DNA of 64,000 bases from Sorghum bicolor (GCF_000003195.3 NC_012870.2:33314706-33378705); one strand, 5' to 3'; numbered from the stretch's first letter, positions 42,470-54,653 are shown. Notes: generated by a model from the letters alone, not told the origin. Translations and numbers: made by a program.

Positions 42470-42487
42470 TGGCGCGCCAGATAGGGG
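42470..42487 (+). other. F primer binding site
   Basis: TGGCGCGCCAGATAGGGG starts two bases after the LTR, as in B with one G-to-A change. Confidence 0.8.
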
Positions 42488-42525
42488 TCCTGCGTGTTCT
42501 TCACCGATTTCCCACCACTTTCCGG

Positions 42526-45500
42526 ATGACTACTCCTGCCTCGCCGCTTCCGCGCTCCACGGTGATTTGGTTTGGGAGTCTCGAGTTCATGTCTACGGGC
42601 TCCGGCTACGACATGATCTTGCTCTCAGTCAAAGGACTAGGAGAAGTCCGCGTTACGCCAGCACGGTCGAAGGCCCCAAGACGCCCTCACCACCACGCCT
42701 CTCCACCTTAGAAGAGGCGCGGGCTCAACCATTGCGGCCCCTCTGCTTCAGCGCGACCAGCAACTCGCGCAAGGCAGGACGTGGGCCACAAGGCAGCGAC
42801 ACCGCGTGACCAAGCAACGAGCACAACGACTCAGCACCACGCGACGACAGGAGGAGACGCGTCTCACGCGCCCTCCCCCACCGCAGCTAGGCTACTTCCA
42901 CGCGGGTTGTTCTCTCCAAGGGCGGCATTGCCGTTCGGGTTGGACAACGCCGCGGCGTCGCTCGCCAAGACGATACGCCCAAATGCTCAGACGCACGTGG
43001 AAAGACCAATGGTCATCCCACGTAGCTCTGAAGAGCAGCGGCCGACGTCCGAACTGCCGGACCTTTCCCGAGTACGAGGCCTCCGCCGTCTAGGTCCCGG
43101 GCGATACTCGATCACCTCACTCAGGCAACGATGGTCGGAGGAAGGTCGTGAGTGTTCCCACACTGCCGAACCAGACTCCGATTCCGAGACAGACAGCTAC
43201 GACCCTACGAGGGAATGCTATCACCTCGACGGGGCGGCAGAAACCACAGACGAAACACGGGATGCTGCTGCGGGTGGTCGAGCCCCCGCGACGCAAGAAG
43301 ACCCCAGGACGCCTGGGAATGACGGACGGCTCGACCCTCTTCCTCAGGAAGACAGAACTGCGCAGCTCGCGCAGCTGCGGGAGCTCAAGATGAAGCTCGA
43401 CGAAGATCGCGAGCGCCTTGTCCTGCTCGAGCAGATCCTCGAACAAGACCTGCCCTACCCGCCGGGCGGAAGTGTCCGCAGACGCGCTCGAGATGTACAT
43501 CGACAGATCGTCGGTGACACAGAGGCGGAGCAACCTCTCGGCCGTTTCCCTCGAGCGGGCCAGAATGTAGTAGCAGCAACGATGCTGCTACGTAACATGC
43601 CAGAGCCATCAAATTCCCAGGCCCGACGAATTCGAGATGAAGTTCAGACATTGCTCCAGGTGGCAGCAGTTCAACAAGCCGAAAGTTCGGCATCTCGACG
43701 ACGAGGAGCTGCCACAGAGAAGCGCGGCGAACAGCCTCTAATCGAAGAGGAGGTGTCTGTCCAGCAACAACCTCCCCCTCGAGGTAGAAAGACCGCTCTC
43801 ATCCTCCCTGCCGACAACCAACGACGACACGACGCGCGACACGACGTTAAAGAAAATAGACGCCGCCGACACGGAGACGCGGAAGAACGTGGTTATAGCG
43901 CGCATCGCGGCGGGAGGTACGACAGCGATGAGGATCGGGTGGCCCCCGAGCCACCAGGCCCACGGGTGTTCAGCAGGGCGATCCGCAGCACGCCCCTGCC
44001 TAGTCCATTCCGACCCCCAACCAGCATCGCAAAGTACAATGGAGAAACCAAGCCAGAACTATGGCTGGCCGATTTCAGGCTGGCTTGTCAGCTAGGTGGC
44101 GCCCGGGGGGACGATCGAGCCATCATCAGACAGCTACCCCTTTTCCTCTCCGACACCGCCCGTCGATGGCTCGAGGAACTCCCAGCCAATCAGATTCACA
44201 ACTGGGATGACCTGGTCAGAGTCTTCGAGGGCAATTTCAAGGGGACCTATGTACGGCCAGGGAACTCGTGGGACCTCAGCAAATGCAAGCAGAAGTCGGG
44301 AGAGACTCTTCGGGAGTACGCTCGACGCTTCTCGAAGCAGCGCACTGAGTTGCCACACACCCCCGACCACGACGTCATCTTGGCGTTTGTCTCGGGCACC
44401 ACCAGTCGAGACTTGGTGCGGGAATTAGGCCGCAATCGACCTCAGACCGTCGACGAGCTGATGGACGTAGTAGCTAACTACGCGGCAGGGGAGGAGGCAG
44501 TCGGCGCTTTCTTCAGCTCAGAAGGAAGAAAAGGCAAGCAGCCCGTCGACGAAGAAGGGACTTCCAGTCGAGGCCTCAAGAAAAATAAAAAGAAGCAGAA
44601 AGTACGGCATTTCCACCAGGGAGACTCGGGTGACGACCTTGTCGCCACGATGGATCGAAAGAAGCCGCGAGGCCCTCCGGAGGGAGGTATCTTCGACAAG
44701 ATGTTGGAGGAGCCGTGCCCTTACCATAAGGGAGGCGCTAACCACAAACTCAAGGATTGTCGCATGCTGAAAAAGCATTTCGATGGTCAGGGTCCCAAAA
44801 AAGATGCGCGTGATGACTCCAAGAAGGAGAAAGCTGGCGGCAAGGAGGACAACAAAGATGACGACGGCTTCCCCGCCGTCCACGACTGCTACATGATCTA
44901 TGGCGGGCCTTCGACTCAGTTGACCACGAGGCAACGCAAGAGGGAGCGTCGCGAAGTCTTTGCGGCAAGGATGGCGGTGCCCCAGTATCTTAGCTGGTCA
45001 AGCACTCCCATCACCTTCGACCGAGAGGATCACCCCGACAAAGTGGTCGCCCCAGGCGTCTACCCGCTCGTCGTCGACCCCATCATCGTCAACACCCGAC
45101 TCTCGAAAGTGCTGATGGACGGCGGTAGCAGCCTCAACATCATCTACCTCGAGACCCTCGATCTCCTCGGCATCGATAGAGAACGCCTCCAGCCAAGCGC
45201 CGGCGGTTTCCACGGCGTCGTACCCGGGAAAAAGGCACTGCCAGTAGGTCGAATCGACCTACCGGTTTGCTTCGGCACGGCGGCCAACTTCAGGAAGGAG
45301 ACCCTCACTTTTGAGGTGGTTGGTTTCCGAGGCACGTACCACGCCATCATCGGGCGCCCGGGCTACGCCAAGTTCATGGCTATACCCAACTACACATACT
45401 TGAAGCTGAAGATGCCTGGTCCCAAAGGCGTCATCACCGTCAGTTCCTCCTTCGAGCACGCGTACGAGTGCGACGTCGAGTGCGTCGAGTACGGGGAGGC

Positions 45501-45678
45501 GGTCGAGAGCTCCACCGAGCTCGTTGCGAAGCTCGAAGCCATGGCCGCTGAGGCTCCAGAACCTAAACGACATGCGGGCAGCTTCGAGGCGGCGGAAGGA
45601 ACTAAGAAGATTCCGCTCGACCCCAACAACTCTGACGGCAAGGTGCTGACGATCAGCACCGACCTCGACCCCAAATAG
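42526..45678 (+). pseudogene. gag: F gag-protease with one nonsense codon near the N-terminus
   Basis: ATG 42526 corresponds to B's start at 3072. After 61 codons the frame hits TAG at 42709-42711, where B reads AAG (HHASPPKK). Downstream the same frame is open from 42712 to the TAG at 45676-45678. It contains the gag domain (WLADFRLACQ, RWLEELPANQ), the CPYHKGGANHKLKDC knuckle-like motif and the protease LMDGGSS near 45118-45135. Everything except that one codon looks functional. Initiation at a later ATG (for example the Met in RPMVIPRSS near 43010) would give a gag shortened at the N-terminus. B's homologue is uninterrupted. Confidence 0.88.
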
Positions 45679-48600
45679 GAAGCCGTGCTCGTCGACTTTC
45701 TCCGTGCGAATGCTGATATGTTCGCATGGAGTCCCTCGGATATGCCGGGCATACCAAGGGAAGTCGCCGAGCACTCCTTGGAGATTCGAGCCGGTTCCAA
45801 GCCAGTGAAGCAGCGGTTGCGCCGATTCGACGAGGAAAAGCGCAAGATCATTGGCGAAGAAGTCCAAAAGCTTTTGACGGCCGGATTCATCAAGGAAGTT
45901 CATCATCCTGACTGGTTAGCGAACCCTGTATTAGTTAAGAAAAAGAATGGGAAAATGAGGATGTGTGTTGATTATACTAGTTTGAATAAAGCATGTCCAA
46001 AAGTTCCCTTTCCATTGCCACGCATTGATCAGATTGTCGATTCTACCGCGGGATGTGAAACCCTTTCTTTCCTTGATGCATATTCTGGTTATCACCAAAT
46101 AAAAATGAAAGAGTCCGACCAGCTCGCGACCTCTTTCATCACGCCTTTCGGGATGTATTGCTACGTGACCATGCCATTTGGGCTTCGAAACGCGGGAGCC
46201 ACGTATCAACGCTGCATGCTCCACGTATTTGGCGAACATATAGGTTCAACGGTCGAGGCCTACGTCGACGACATTGTTGTTAAGTCAAAGCAACGAGGAG
46301 ACCTGATCCAGGACCTCGAGGTTGCTTTCAGCTGTTTACGCACCAGCCGGATCAAGCTTAATCCCGAGAAGTGCGTTTTCGGCGTGCCTCGAGGCATGCT
46401 CTTAGGATACATTGTTTCACAGCGCGGTATCGAGGCCAACCCCGAGAAAGTCTCGGCCATCACAAAAATGGGGCCAATCCGAGACATCAAGGGTGTCCAG
46501 AGAGTCACAGGATGCCTGGCGGCTCTGAGCCGTTTCATCTCGAGACTAGGAGAAAAGGCATTACCATTATATCGACTCCTGAAGAAGGTCGAGCGCTTTT
46601 CTTGGACCCCCGAGGCCGAGGAAGCGCTCGAAAAATTGAAAAAGACGCTGACCTCGGCACCAGTCCTGGTTCCACCTCAACCTGCGGAGCCGCTACTCCT
46701 CTACGTCGCGTCGACGACCCAGGTCGTCAGCGCGGCGGTGGTGGTCGAAAGACAAGAGGAGGGTCACGCGCTGCCGGTCCAAAGGCCAGTCTATTTCGTC
46801 AGCGAGGTGCTCTCGGAGACCAAGGCGCGTTACCCCCAAATCCAGAAGCTGATCTACGCCGTGATCCTCGCCCGCCGCAAACTGCAACATTACTTCCTTG
46901 GTCATCCTATCACGGTGGTCTCTTCTTTCCCCTTGGGCGAAATAATCCAGAGCAAGGAAGCCATGGGAAGAATAGCGAAGTGGTCGGTCGAGCTCATGAG
47001 CGAGACTCTCACTTATGCGCCTCGAAAGGCTATCAAATCGCAAGCCCTGGTAGACTTCGTCGCAGAATGGACGGACTCCCAGCTTCCCCCGACTCAGGTC
47101 CAGGCGGAGCTGTGGACGATGTATTTCGACGGGTCACTCATGAAAACTGGGGCCGGGGCCGGCCTATTGTTCATCTCACCCTTGGGCGTCCACATGAGGT
47201 ACATAATCAGAATTCATTTCGCCGCGTCTAACAATGTCGCAGAATATGAGGCCCTCGTCAACGGCCTCAAGATAGCTATTGAGTTAGGAGTCCGACGCCT
47301 CGACGTCCGAGGCGACTCCCAACTCGTCATCGACCAGGTAATGAAAGCCTCAAGCTGCCATGACCCAAAAATGGAAGCATACTGCAAGGAGGTACGTCGA
47401 CTCGAAGACAAATTCCACGGCCTCGAGCTCGTCCATGTCGCTCGACGCTACAACGAGGCAGCCGACGAACTCGCCAAGATTGCGTCTACCAGAGGCACAG
47501 TGCCGCCTGACGCATTCTCAAAGGATCTACACGAGCCGTCCGTCGACCTAGGCACGGGGGCTGGTGTCGACACCACCATCGCCCAACCAGCCAATGCTGT
47601 CGATGCGCTCTTGATGGAGGAAGAGGTGATGGAGATAGAACGACGACCGGGTCGACCATTCGATTGGCGCACACCGTTCCTCGACTGCCTTATCCGCGGT
47701 GAGTTGCCAGAAGACAGGACGGAAGCTCGCCGTATCGCTCGACGGGCCAAATCATATGTAATCTATGGTGAAGACAACGAGCTATATCGACGGAGCCCGA
47801 CGGGAATCTTACAGCGTTGCGTCACCATAGAGGAAGGCCGAAAACTCCTCGACGACCTGCACTCGGGGGCTTGTGGCCACCACGCCGCCCCACGGACCCT
47901 TGTAGGAAACGCTTTTCGGCAAGGCTTTTACTGGCCAACAGCCGTGGCGGATGCCGTCGAGCTCGTACGCTCGTGTCACGGGTGCCAATTCTACGCCAAA
48001 CAGACGCACCTGCCCGCGCATGCTCTTCAGATGATCCCCATCACCTGGCCGTTTGCGGTGTGGGGGCTCGACTTAGTAGGACCTCTACAAAAGGCGAAAG
48101 GAGGATATACACATTTGATGGTGGCTATTGACAAGTTCTCTAAATGGATCGAGGCTCGACCCATCACTAACATCCGCTCCGAGCAGGCCGTCCTCTTCTT
48201 CTCCGACATCATCCATCGATTTGGGATCCCCAACGTCATCATCACCGACAACGGCACCCAGTTTACTGGCAGAAAATTCTTGGATTTCTGTGATCAGCAC
48301 CACATCCGTGTGAATTGGTCCGCGGTTGCCCATCCTCGAACTAACGGCCAGGTCGAGCGTGCCAACGGCATGATTTTACAAGGACTCAAGCCAAGGATCT
48401 ACAATCGATTGAAGAAATTCGGCAAGAGATGGGTCGAGGAGCTTTCCTCAGTCCTATGGAGCCTAAGGACAACGCCAAGCAGGGCCACCAAATACACCCC
48501 GTTCTTCATGGTCTACGGCTCTGAGGCTATCCTCCCCACAGACCTCGAGTATGGGTCACCTCGACTCAAGGCTTACAACGAGCAATCGAACAAAGAAGCT

Positions 48601-48906
48601 CAAGAAAACGCGGTCGACCAACTCGAGGAGGCTCGAGACATGGCCCTCCTCAACTCTGCTAGATATCAGCAGAGACTCCGACGCTACCACGACAAGCACG
48701 TGCGCAAGAGGGACCTCAACGTAGGCGACCTTGTCCTACGACGCCGGCAAAGCAACCAAGGACGCCACAAGTTAACCCCACCTTGGGAAGGCCCGTATGT
48801 GGTGGCCGAGGTCCTTAAGCCAGGAACGTACAAATTGGCGGACGAAAAGGGGGCAGTCTTCACCAACGCATGGAACATCGAACAGCTACGTCGATTCTAC
48901 CCCTAG
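45679..48906 (+). CDS. pol: F pol: RT, dual RNase H, integrase (intact)
   Basis: It is open from the codon after the gag-protease TAG to TAG 48904-48906, 1,073 codons counted from 45685. RT shows all core blocks, including FGLRNAGATYQRC and YVDD at residues 193-196; the 60 bp missing in B (46201-46260) are present here. The connection RNase H follows. The second RNase H begins at MYFDGS (Asp 482), with DSQLVIDQV. The integrase zinc site lies near 731-767 (HH...CHGC) and the catalytic triad is Asp796, Asp855, Glu891, spaced 58 and 35. The C-terminal part contains GPYVVAEVL and ends RRFYP. It makes cDNA and inserts it in the nucleus. Expression depends on passing the TAG at 45676. Confidence 0.95.
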   Translation, partial: EAVLVDFLRANADMFAWSPSDMPGIPREVAEHSLEIRAGSKPVKQRLRRFDEEKRKIIGEEVQKLLTAGFIKEVHHPDWLANPVLVKKKNGKMRMCVDYTSLNKACPKVPFPLPRIDQIVDSTAGCETLSFLDAYSGYHQIKMKESDQLATSFITPFGMYCYVTMPFGLRNAGATYQRCMLHVFGEHIGSTVEAYVDDIVVKSKQRGDLIQDLEVAFSCLRTSRIKLNPEKCVFGVPRGMLLGYIVSQRGIEANPEKVSAITKMGPIRDIKGVQRVTGCLAALSRFISRLGEKALPLYRLLKKVERFSWTPEAEEALEKLKKTLTSAPVLVPPQPAEPLLLYVASTTQVVSAAVVVERQEEGHALPVQRPVYFVSEVLSETKARYPQIQKLIYAVILARRKLQHYFLGHPITVVSSFPLGEIIQSKEAMGRIAKWSVELMSETLTYAPRKAIKSQALVDFVAEWTDSQLPPTQVQAELWTMYFDGSLMKTGAGAGLLFISPLGVHMRYIIRIHFAASNNVAEYEALVNGLKIAIELGVRRLDVRGDSQLVIDQVMKASSCHDPKMEAYCKEVRRLEDKFHGLELVHVARRYNEAADELAKIASTRGTVPPDAFSKDLHEPSVDLGTGAGVDTTIAQPANAVDALLMEEEVMEIERRPGRPFDWRTPFLDCLIRGELPEDRTEARRIARRAKSYVIYGEDNELYRRSPTGILQRCVTIEEGRKLLDDLHSGACGHHAAPRTLVGNAFRQGFYWPTAVADAVELVRSCHGCQFYAKQTHLPAHALQMIPITWPFAVWGLDLVGPLQKAKGGYTHLMVAIDKFSKWIEARPITNIRSEQAVLFFSDIIHRFGIPNVIITDNGTQFTGRKFLDFCDQHHIRVNWSAVAHPRTNGQVERANGMILQGLKPRIYNRLKKFGKRWVEELSSVLWSLRTTPSRATKYTPFFMVYGSEAILPTDLEYGSPRLKAYNEQSNKEAQENAVDQLEEARDMALLNSARYQQRLRRYHDKHVRKRDLNVGDLVLRRRQSNQGRHKLTPPWEGPYVVAEVLKPGTYKLADEKGAVFTNAWNIEQLRRFYP

Positions 48907-49460
48907 AAATCCTAGATTTACGATCCTACTTTTTGTACGAAGACTTTGTAAATGAACGCATGAATAAATAAAGTCTTTCCCTCTAGCGGCTTCTTTCTGT
49001 ACCAAAAATAGTTACGAGTTATAATCTCGACGTCAAAAGGGGATGCCGACCATGACCCATCATAGTCCGCACCCCCTCGGGGGCTACCAGAGGGACGACC
49101 CCTCCCCAAGCGTCGAAAAAGCCAAAAAGCCTCTCTCTTTCCTACTTAGTAAACCTTAAACGATCGAGTAGTCGAGGCGCCTCGAGCCCCTCAAGGACCG
49201 AAGGATAGCGAGCCTGAGAACACCTACGCCCCCGGGCTACGGAAACTCTACTCACTCCCTCAACCTCGAGGCGATCGAAGCTGCCTTTTACGAAAAATCG
49301 AACAAGGAACACGTGTGTAGGCGCAAAAAGAAATAAAAGAACCTCGAGTGGAAAGACAAACAAACATTTAACAACCACAAAAATACTGTATCACTTAAAA
49401 AACAGGAGTAACAGAGTCTTATACAAGGGGCCCCAGGCACCCCGAGCAGGCTCGCAGGCC
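48907..49460. other. F: convergent gap between pol and antisense gene
   Basis: No gene. It contains AATAAATAAAG after pol, the hairpin region GACCATGACCCATCATAGTC (one mismatch against B's perfect stem), and CTCGGGGGCTAC at 49076-49087, identical to the 12 bases directly before F's 3' LTR. Confidence 0.6.
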
Positions 49461-52400
49461 TCAGTCCATGGTACGACCCTCGCCACCTTCACCTCCGCCC
49501 GAGCCAGTCTCAGGAGGAAGCACCTCAGGCTCGAAGAGCTTGGCCAACCTTTCCCCAGGGGCCTCCGCGTCGTCGATCAAAGCATGGAGCCTCTCCTCGT
49601 TCTCCGCGTCGGTCTTAGAGATGTCGGTGACGAAGCCGTGGGATACTACCTCCATGTCGTAGGAGAAGCCCGAGCAGACAACCGCCATCGCCCGCTTCAC
49701 CCCGATGTGGAGGGCATCCCGCACCCGATCTCGCAGCGTCGCACCTAAGTAGCACAGCTGGTCGACCAGTGCGTCACCTCGAGAGTCCTCCCTCGACTCA
49801 TCCATAGGCTCGACCTCCCAAGAGGTCGAGAGATCGCTTATCGCCGTCCGCACTCGACGGTTCAAAGCAACCTCAGCCTCGAGTTGAGCCTTGGCGTCGC
49901 GAGCCTCAGCTTGGGCGGCCAGGAGTTCATCCTTGAGCCCTACAAATACCAATACGAAGGAGCTTTAGAAAAAACACACCTCGAAAAGGAAATTCGACAA
50001 AGGGAACATACCTTTGATACTCTCCTCTAGAGCCGTGTTCTCGCCAACCAACCTGGTATTGGCACGCTCGATCTCTCTGTTGGAGCGCGTCAGCTCAGTA
50101 TTGGCAACGCGGAGATCTTCGATCACCCTGCCAGCCTGAGCGACGGCTCCACTCTTCTCTAGCAGTTCTCCCTTCAGACGCTCGACGTCGTCAGAAAGAC
50201 TGCGGGATCGAGCTCGCTCCATCTCGAGGTCTTCGAGGGCTTTCTTTTTTGCGTCCTCGGCGGCACCCCTGGCGACCTCACTGTCCACGAACGCCACCTT
50301 CATCTTCTGGAAGGTATCGCGGAGGGAGTCCAGGTCGGTCTGGAGAAGGCCCTTCTCTTTATCCAGGTCCGCAATGATGCCCTTGTGGGACAGGACCTCC
50401 TCCCGAGCTCTGGACGCGGCCTCCTCGACCGTAAGAGCCCGCTCCCGTAACCGCACCGCCTCCTCCTCCGCCTTCTTCGAGACCTCTCGGGCCTCGGCCA
50501 AAGCAGCCTCCCTCAACTTCTTCTCCTCCTCGAGCGCTATAAGATCTTTATAAGCTTTAAGCAGCTTTTCCTGTGACTCGAGGAGTTGATCCTTGAGGAG
50601 GGGAAGCTGCTCCCATCCGCCCCTCGTGGCATGAATGAAGCTAGATTTGATGCGGGAGGTCTCTTTCATATCCTGCCAATCAGAGGTCAGGGGGGTTAGA
50701 ACACAGAAACCCAAAAGCACCACCAAGATTGGAGCTCGAGAAACACTTACAAAATAAGCGGGCCCGAGCCCGTTGTTGATGACGTCCGATAGGAGCCCCA
50801 CCACGTGTTTCATCCAAAGGCGGAGCTCCTCGACGTGTTCCCACTTCTCGACTTCCTTCTTGTCATCGAGGAAGATATTGGGCTCGGACGGGTCGCTGGA
50901 AGCTCGGATACGAATCCGATCGGGGCACCAGTTCTCCATCTCCCGATCGGCCCGCACCTTGACGCCACGGAGGAAGTTCTCGACGGTCTCGAGGGAACCC
51001 CCGTGGCGCAAGAACAGATCGGCGAGGCAAGGGAACCGGCCGTCGTCGTCCACCGTCTTCCACGTACCGTCCTTACTCCCAGACGACCCGATCTCGTCCT
51101 CCTCAGAGGGGAAGCGGTCCTCCCACGCTCGACGTTCCCGGAGGAACCCTGGGGCGATCCCGTCCATGCCGTAGAGTGTCCTCTTGATCTCGGACTCAGG
51201 GTCGGTGGGGGTGCGCATCATGCAGGCGAGTGCCACCACTCCGTCCGCTCGCCCCGATTCTGCCCGGATCGCGGCAGGCGCCCCCGGGAGAAGCCACGCT
51301 GGGGTGGGAGGCCCGTACACCGGCAAGTCTCCCTCTTGATCGCCGGGCTCTTGCGACGCCTGTGGCGCCGGTCCGGCCAAAATCTGAGGCGGGGGCTCGA
51401 GTGGCTCGTTCTCTTGGCCCCCCAGCTGCTGTTGCCGCCCCAGCTGCTGATGCTGCTCGTCATGCTGAAGCTGCGGTTGCTTCTCCGGCTGGGGTTGCTG
51501 CTGCTGCTGCTCCAGTGACGGCTGTTCCGCCTCGCGATCCCGCGCCTCCTCCTCCTCCATCTTCCTCTGCGTCTCGAGGGCTCGAAGGCTTGCGGGCCAG
51601 GGGGTCCGTCCTGCGACGTTGGGAGTCGACGCCTCTTCCTCCATGGGTCGAACGCCCCCAGATGCGTCGTTACCATCAGACGTATCGCTGATGGTGATAG
51701 GCTCCCCCTCGACCCCCAATCGAGGGGGCTCGGGGGCTCCCTCCGACGCTCGTATCTGGGGGGTCGCATCATGAGTTGGTGGCGGCGGAGTAGGCGCGGG
51801 ACGAGGCGAAGTTATCTCGACGCCGGCTGAAGGTCGGGTGCTTGACGGGCCTGCAAAACAAAGAGTAAGAGTCAGACGTTATGATAACCGACATAATAAT
51901 ATCGCGACACCCGGGAATTAACTACAAACCTGGTTCCGTTGAGGCGGCACCCGTTCTGAGCCTCTTGGCCATCGATGGTTGGGCCTGCTCGAGGGTCCGT
52001 TTCAGCCTGAGAAAAGGTCAGCATGTGAGGAAAGGCGAGAGAGTGAGGGGACAGAGACCACAATAACAAAAGGGTTTACCCCACGGGCAGAACGGCTCGC
52101 CTTCCGCCACCCCGACCAGCGGGCCTCGAGCCACCCCGCGTCGGGGCGCTAGGCCTCTCAAGGGCAGAAATTGGCTTAGGAACGTCGGATCCCGCTTGGC
52201 GGGCGCCGGGACTCGTGCTCCTACGACCGGCGTCTCCTTTCTCAGAGGCCGCAGCGCGACCGCGGGTCAGCGGCCCCGACGCCTGGGACCTCGCCGGACC
52301 GCTCTCCTTGGACGCCGGAGGAGGGCGCGGTGCGTCCTGGCCCGCCTTGAGCACGAGAGGAGCGTCGGGCCGGGGACGACGAGACCCACTCGGACCCTCC

Positions 52401-53727
52401 TCCGGCACCCCCGTCCGGGGGGCGTCGACGTCATCTCGAGGCGGCCCCTCGAGGATCCGATCGAGACGCGACGCCATCCCCTCGGAGTCGTCGCTACTCT
52501 CGTCGTCATCGTCGTCGTCGTTAGGGGATTCCTCCTCAGGCTCCCCCCTCTGCCTGGATTTGGCTCGACGCGCCTCTAATGCTTGGCGGTCGAGATTCTT
52601 CTTCTTCTCCCCCTTTTTTGCGGAGTCCTTGGCAGACTTCGACTTCTCGGCGGATTGGCGCCGTTTGTCGCGGTCGACCTCGTCCTCCTTTACTGGAGGC
52701 CTCGAGGACCGGACATCAATCCGACCCTGCCAAAACTAAGGTAGGCTTAGAGGAGGAACCTAGAATCGAGGATGCGCGCAAGAAGAAAGCGTACCAGATC
52801 GATCGAGCCTGCGTCGGGTCGCATGGGGAAGCCGTTGACGTGCTCCGGCTTAAAATCACCGGCAATTGCGGCCCTGACTCGGGCCGCGACTTCGTCGTCC
52901 GTCGGAGGCTCGCTGGACATCCGACATGCCTCGAGGTCCCGAGACGAGACGCCAGGGCCCATCTCGTCCATCCTCAGCGGTCGTGACATCAGAGGGAGAA
53001 CTCTCCGATGATGGACGGCCGAGAGGACGAGGGCGGCGGTCAAACCTTCCTGGCGAAGCTTCTTCAGGGCGTCGAGGAGAGGGTCGAGCCGAGGCTGATG
53101 AGCTTGGACGACGCCGTACGTCCAGTCCGCTGGGCGCTCCAAGATCAGACGGCCCGAGTAGGGAGGTAGGAGGTTGTCGTCGTTCCGCAGGTAGAACCAT
53201 TGAGAGTCCCAACCGGCATGGTTGGTCGACAACCCTACCGGTATGTACTCCCGCGGCCGGTCCGTCTTCCCCGTCTTCTGCACCAGATTGAGGCAACCCG
53301 CTCGCACGGGTTTCCTCACGCCCGTGGTTCCGGTGGAAGCGTGAAACAGCTCGCCCCTGTAGAGGTGGAGCCACAGCTCCCAGTGCGGCATCATCCCTAG
53401 GAAGCCCTCACAGACGGCGGCGAAGACCGCCGCCACGGTGATGGCGTTTGGGGAGAAGTGCTGCAGCTCCACCCCATAGTGGAAGCAGAGGGCCCGCATG
53501 AAGCGGCTTGGAGGCGCGCCCAGACCGTGGCGGTGGAACTTGGCGAACGACACCACGTAGCCCTCAGGTGGCTGAGGCGTCCTGTGGCTCGCTGGCGGCG
53601 CGATCCACTCTGGCGACGACAGCGAGGTGCGGCGGCGCAGCAGTCCCTCCTTCTCGAGCTCCAACAGCCGGCGCTCCGTCATCGACGACGGGCGCCAGTC
53701 ATCGGCGGCGACGAGTCTTACAGGCAT
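49461..53727 (-). CDS. F antisense gene (Transposase_28-type), intact six-exon gene
   Basis: Exons: 53727-52795, 52726-52080, 52006-51930, 51850-50751, 50672-50012 and 49939-49461. The five introns are 68-79 bp and all GT...AG. Exon lengths 933, 647, 77, 1,100, 661 and 479 join in phase to 1,299 codons including TGA at 49463-49461, with no stop inside. Residues 1-311 form the Transposase_28 region (MPVRLVAADDW, MRALCFHYGVELQHF, GWDSQWFYLRND). About 312-527 is Lys/Glu/Asp-rich, then Pro/Arg-rich. Exon 4 is Gln/Pro-rich and then conserved (GIAPGFLRERRAWEDRFP, DDDGRFPCLADLFLRHGG). Exons 5-6 are a long coiled coil. It has its own TATA box at 53867-53860. Grande elements are known to carry antisense genes; the function is unestablished, and capsid interaction, regulation or silencing defence are only possibilities. 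C and B share the exon plan but are broken. Confidence 0.88.
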
Positions 53728-53859
53728 CTTGGCTAACGGGGCGGTGGGTTCGCTACGGCTCGAGGGGGCGTGTGCGCGTGAGATGACGAGAAAGCAAAGG
53801 CAGCGAAAGAACGAGAGCGAGAAGGTGGAAGGGAGAGGAACGGCGGTGACGCGACGACA

Positions 53860-53867
53860 TATTTATA
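53860..53867 (-). promoter_or_regulatory. F antisense-gene TATA box (TATAAATA)
   Basis: Minus strand GCCTATAAATATGTCG, 133 bp upstream of the ATG at 53727. Equivalent boxes exist in C (18730) and B (14428). Confidence 0.75.
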
Positions 53868-54653
53868 GGCAGCTGACCGCCAACGGACAGATCCGAGAAA
53901 TAAGGTAACTCCCCCCATAAATGCGCCGCCTGACAGCTCTCTCTCTCTCCTCACAGGCCGGACTCTCCGAATTCCTCGCCGATACGGTGTCGCAACGTCA
54001 TCCGCCTAAAAAGACGCGCCCAACGGGCAGAAAGGCGAACCGCCACGACCATTTCCTTCCCTCGTAAGCCAGGGGACATAACCGCAAAAGTCTCGAGAGG
54101 TCGATGGCTGGCCCGCCGAAAGGGTTCGACAGCCGATCTCGAGCGCCAGAGTCAGGGATCCCCAGCGAGCGGTCGAAGATCGAGGCCCGCCTCGAGGTCT
54201 CGCTGGTGATGTTCAAGGTAGGGTCGAGACAGTCGAGAGGAATCCCCCCGAAGGGAGGCATCGAGCCGCTGGACTCTATCGAATGAGACCAGTATCCCCG
54301 ACCACGTCGACCCTGCTTTATGAGGACGCCTCCGGGCTACAGCTGACCCCCTCGGAAGGGGCACAGGTTCTCACTTGGACTACCCGCTAGGAACTCAATT
54401 TGGGATGAAAGACGCTCGCTCTATCGAGAGTACGTCGAAACCCACAGGCAAAAACGAGCCAGTCAGAACCTTCCACCACTGGTGTCGAAAGCGTTTCTGC
54501 GAATTAGATAACATAACCCTCGAAGGAGTCAAAAACTCCTCCGAGGGCTCGGGGGCTACCCCGCGGGGTCGCTCGCGCGCCCCCACGAAAATTCGACCGA
54601 AAATCAAAACCTCCATTCGAGCGCTAGCGCTCAAATGAAGGCTCGGGGGCTAC
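53868..54653. other. F: antisense upstream region and 3' polypurine region
   Basis: No gene. It is non-coding sequence shared with A, B and C. CTCGGGGGCTAC occurs at 54548-54559 and again at 54642-54653, immediately before the 3' LTR; the latter is the likely primer for plus-strand DNA. Confidence 0.6.
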
